Part shown: one piece after another, positions 61,629 to 64,000 of the stretch
Layout of the letters: the number at the start of each line of letters is the position of its first letter
Numbering within the stretch: the stretch's first letter is position 1
Notes under the pieces: generated by a model
Database searches by the model: none
Told to the model about the DNA's origin: nothing
What the model saw: the letters and a program-made list of their open reading frames with translations, nothing else
Program-made: the position numbers and the translations under genes
Assembly: GCA_963776055.1 (NCBI GenBank)
Contig: CAVZLD010000001.1
Coordinates: 124,001-188,000, forward strand
Reading direction: 5' to 3'
DNA: 64,000 nt
From: CAVZLD01 sp963776055
GTDB taxonomy: Bacteria; Planctomycetota; Planctomycetia; Pirellulales; Pirellulaceae

Positions 61629-63045
61629 ATGGTTGCCACCGAAAATCCTCCCTCTTCCTCCGACCCAGCCGCGGCTGGCGACGATCCGCGTGCTGGTCGT
61701 CGACAACGACAAGAGCCACGCCCAGGCGATGGCGGAAACGCTGGAGCGCGTGGGCTACGACTGTACCGTCGCCACCTCCGGACCCGGACGGTGCACGTCG
61801 TATCGACCAGGACGATTTCGATGTCGTGATCACCGACCTGGTGATGAACGAAGTCGATGGCGAGGCGATTCTGCGCCGAGCCAAGGAGACGCTTCCCGAC
61901 TGCGAAGTGATCGTCGTCACCGGGCACGCGTCGGTGCCCAAAGCGGTCGAGGCGATGCAGCAGGGGGCTTTCAATTTCCTGGAGAAACCGCTGACCCCGG
62001 ATCGACTGCGGGCCGTCACGCAACGCGCCGCCGACGCCGTCCGGCTGAAGCGGGCGAACGTCGATCTGCAGCAGCGGCTGGACGAACGATTCGGTTTCGA
62101 GGGGATCATCTACGCCAGCGACAAGATGAAGGCCGTGATCGAGCGCCTGAAGCGGCTCGCACCCACCGACGCCAGCGTCTTGATCACCGGCGAGACCGGG
62201 ACCGGCAAGGAACTGGTCGCCCAGGCACTCCACCAGAACAGTCCCCGCAAGAAGAAGCCGTTCGTTGCCCTGAACTGCGCCGCGCTGAGCGAGCATCTGC
62301 TGGAAAGCGAACTGTTCGGCCACGTGCGCGGTGCCTACACCGATGCCCAGACCGATCGCGTGGGCCGGTTCGAGTATGCGCACGGCGGGACACTGTTCCT
62401 GGACGAAGTCGGCGACATGCCCATGCCGACGCAGATCAAACTGCTGCGCGTGTTGGAAAGTGGCGAAATCGTGCGCGTGGGCGAGAACAAGCCGCTGAAC
62501 GTCAATGTCCGCGTGCTGTCGGCCACCAACCGCGACCTGGAGCAGGCGATCGACGAGGGGACCTTTCGCCGCGACCTGTATCACCGGCTGAAAGTCGTCA
62601 CGATTGATCTGCCGCCGCTGGCCGAACGGCGAGACGACATCATTCCGCTGAGCGACCATTTCCGCAAGCAGTTTGCCCGACGGCACCACAAGATGGTCCG
62701 CGGCATCTCCGGAGCGGCGAGTCGCCGCCTGTTTGCCTACGATTGGCCGGGCAACGTGCGGCAGCTGCGGAACGCGATCGAGAGCATGGTGGTGATCGAT
62801 ACCGACGGAACGCTGGACGTCGATGATCTGCCGATGGAGCTGGAATCCGTCGTCGGGTTCCGACGGCGAATCCGGTCGAAGGGCAGGACGGCCTGCCGCT
62901 GATCGGCCAGCCGCTGAGCGAGATCGAGCGCTGGGCGATTGAGCAGACGCTGCAGTTGACCGGAGGCAACCGGGAAGAGACGGCGCGGATCCTGGGCATC
63001 GGCGCCCGCACGCTGTATCGCAAGATCAAGGAATACGAGCTGTAA
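61629..63045 (+). CDS. NtrC-family sigma54-dependent response regulator, frame breaks
   Basis: About 470 residues. Receiver domain: TIRVLVVDNDKSHAQ, phosphorylated Asp in VVITDLVMNEVDG, Lys in LEKPL. AAA+ domain: Walker A ITGETGTGKELVAQAL, the sigma54 loop GHVRGAYTDAQ (a variant of GAFTGA), Walker B GGTLFLDEVGDMP, RVLSATNRDLEQAI and the Arg finger region FRRDLYHRL. The Fis-type helix-turn-helix ends EETARILGIGARTLYRKIKEYEL. Single-base breaks near 61672, 61788 and 62860. The start could also be a TTG at 61633 in the neighbouring frame. It is paired with the upstream kinase; the genes controlled need a -24/-12 promoter search. Confidence 0.88.
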
Positions 63046-63153
63046 TTCAGCGCGTCGATTGCCCATCGTGGCATGCGAACGGGCGGCCGGCAGCGACCCG
63101 ATCCGCGCATCGTCGGCGAAACAGGTTTGTTGGAAACTCCCCAGACGATCAGG

Positions 63154-64000
63154 ATGACCCGCATGAGTTCCGGCTCGTTGCCTCGAATCGAGTCCCTGTC
63201 GGCGAGCGTGGTCAACAAGATCGCCGCCGGAGAGGTGATCGAGCGCCCCGCCAGCGTGGTCAAGGAGTTGCTGGAAAATGCCGTGGACGCGGCGGCCCGC
63301 CAGATCGACGTTGTGCTGGAACAGGGCGGCATGCAACTTGTTCGCGTGACCGACGATGGTTGCGGCATCCCCGCCGATCAACTGCCGTTGGCCGTGGCCA
63401 GTCACGCGACGAGCAAGATTCGGTCGGCCGATGACCTGTTCGCCGTCCACACGCTGGGCTTCCGCGGCGAAGCGCTGGCTTCCATCGCCGAAGTCAGCCA
63501 GCTGCGGATCCGCAGCCGCGTGGGTGACGCCGCCGCGGCGGCCGAAATGACCGTCCGCGGTGGCCAAGCTGGGCGAGGTCGTGCCCTGCGCCGCCGCCCC
63601 GGGCACGACCGTCGAAGTTCGCAATCTGTTCTTCAATACGCCCGTTCGCCGCAAGTTCCTGCGGACCACGCCGACCGAACTGAGTCATGCGACGGAGGCG
63701 TTTCAGCGGATTGCGCTGGCGCATCCGGAACTGCAGTTTCACCTGCGGCACAATCAGCGGTCCGTGTTCCACCTGCCGACCGTTTCCGATTGGCGGCAGC
63801 GGATCGCGGACGTCTTTGGCCAGGAGTTGGCCGATGCGCTGATCTGGGTCGAAAGCGACGACGGCACCCTGCGGTTTCCGGCTACGTGGCCAACCCCAGT
63901 CACAGTCGCAGCCACAACAAGATGCAGTACCTGTTCCTGAACGGGCGGTGCATTCGGGATCGGGCCCTGCAGCATGCCTTGGGAGAAGCCTACCGAGGGT
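63154..64000 (+). CDS. mutL: DNA mismatch repair protein MutL, 3' truncated by the window edge, two frame breaks
   Basis: N-terminal GHKL ATPase of MutL. SVVNKIAAGEVIERPASVVKELLENAVDA carries the ATP-lid helix and catalytic Glu, VTDDGCGIPADQL is motif II, SHATSKI and HTLGFRGEALASIAEVS are motif III/GFRGEAL, then PGTTVEVRNLFFNTPVRRKFL and, after the second break, QYLFLNGRCIRDRALQHAL. An extra C near 63563 and a lost base near 63885 shift the frame. Two ATG codons (63154, 63163) are possible starts. The C-terminal dimerisation/endonuclease domain lies beyond the window. Confidence 0.93.
   Translation, partial: MTRMSSGSLPRIESLSASVVNKIAAGEVIERPASVVKELLENAVDAAARQIDVVLEQGGMQLVRVTDDGCGIPADQLPLAVASHATSKIRSADDLFAVHTLGFRGEALASIAEVSQLRIRSRVGDAAAAAEMTVRGGQAGRGRALRRRPGHDRRSSQSVLQYARSPQVPADHADRTESCDGGVSADCAGASGTAVSPAAQSAVRVPPADRFRLAAADRGRLWPGVGRCADLGRKRRRHPAVSGYVANPSHSRSHNKMQYLFLNGRCIRDRALQHALGEAYRG

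Overview
The window looks like a chromosomal segment of a high-GC planctomycete, probably from the Pirellulales or a relative. Several families seen here are characteristic of that phylum: the DUF1592/PSD1 cytochrome plus DUF1552 pair, an SHD1-like domain protein, a DUF1080 protein, paired Gfo/Idh/MocA oxidoreductases, secreted HEAT-repeat and Cys-rich proteins, and a TPR-tailed O-antigen ligase. No rRNA, tRNA, CRISPR array, insertion sequence or prophage was recognised.

Layout. 1-14.5 kb is an exopolysaccharide locus: three glycosyltransferases (GT4, GT2, GT4), a polymerase-like membrane protein, an opposite-strand O-antigen ligase with TPR tail, two paralogous secreted one-domain proteins, a Wza-type export lipoprotein, a Wzc-type tyrosine kinase/co-polymerase with a Tyr-rich tail, and a CapD/WbpM-type nucleotide-sugar dehydratase. 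14.6-20.4 kb (minus strand) holds a HEAT-repeat protein and the DUF1552/PSD1 pair. 20.8-26 kb (plus) carries selB, selA and guaB. 26-34 kb holds an SHD1-like protein, a patch of palindromes sharing a CTTCCAGG core, an FmdB-type zinc ribbon, two tandem DUF697-like GTPases, a TadG-like protein and a Cys-rich secreted protein. 34.7-43.4 kb is metabolic: an SDR, xylA, a HAD phosphatase, a DUF1080 protein, ilvD and a MoxR/VWA pair. 43.7-54 kb mixes hypothetical proteins, a large esterase-like protein, FlgM, a Fur-family regulator, an Flp pilin and two Gfo/Idh/MocA oxidoreductases. 54-64 kb has comEC, rpsO, pnp, a two-component pair (histidine kinase and NtrC-type activator) and the start of mutL.

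Sequence quality matters here. About 60 single-base frame breaks occur in otherwise well-conserved genes, including guaB, ilvD, xylA, pnp and mutL. Reading across the breaks restores normal family proteins. I therefore annotate these as single genes with frame breaks, most likely assembly or sequencing error, and not as pseudogenes. Breaks are rare from 3.5-4.7, 8-12.6 and 18.5-25.3 kb and dense from 58.5-61.8 kb.

Regulation. Many intergenic regions share a sigma70-like layout, TTGCnn or TTGnnn, then 16-17 bases, then TA/CAnnAT. Three genes (selB, the SDR, the NtrC-type regulator) have a -10-like hexamer only 6-8 bases before the ATG, which suggests leaderless transcripts.
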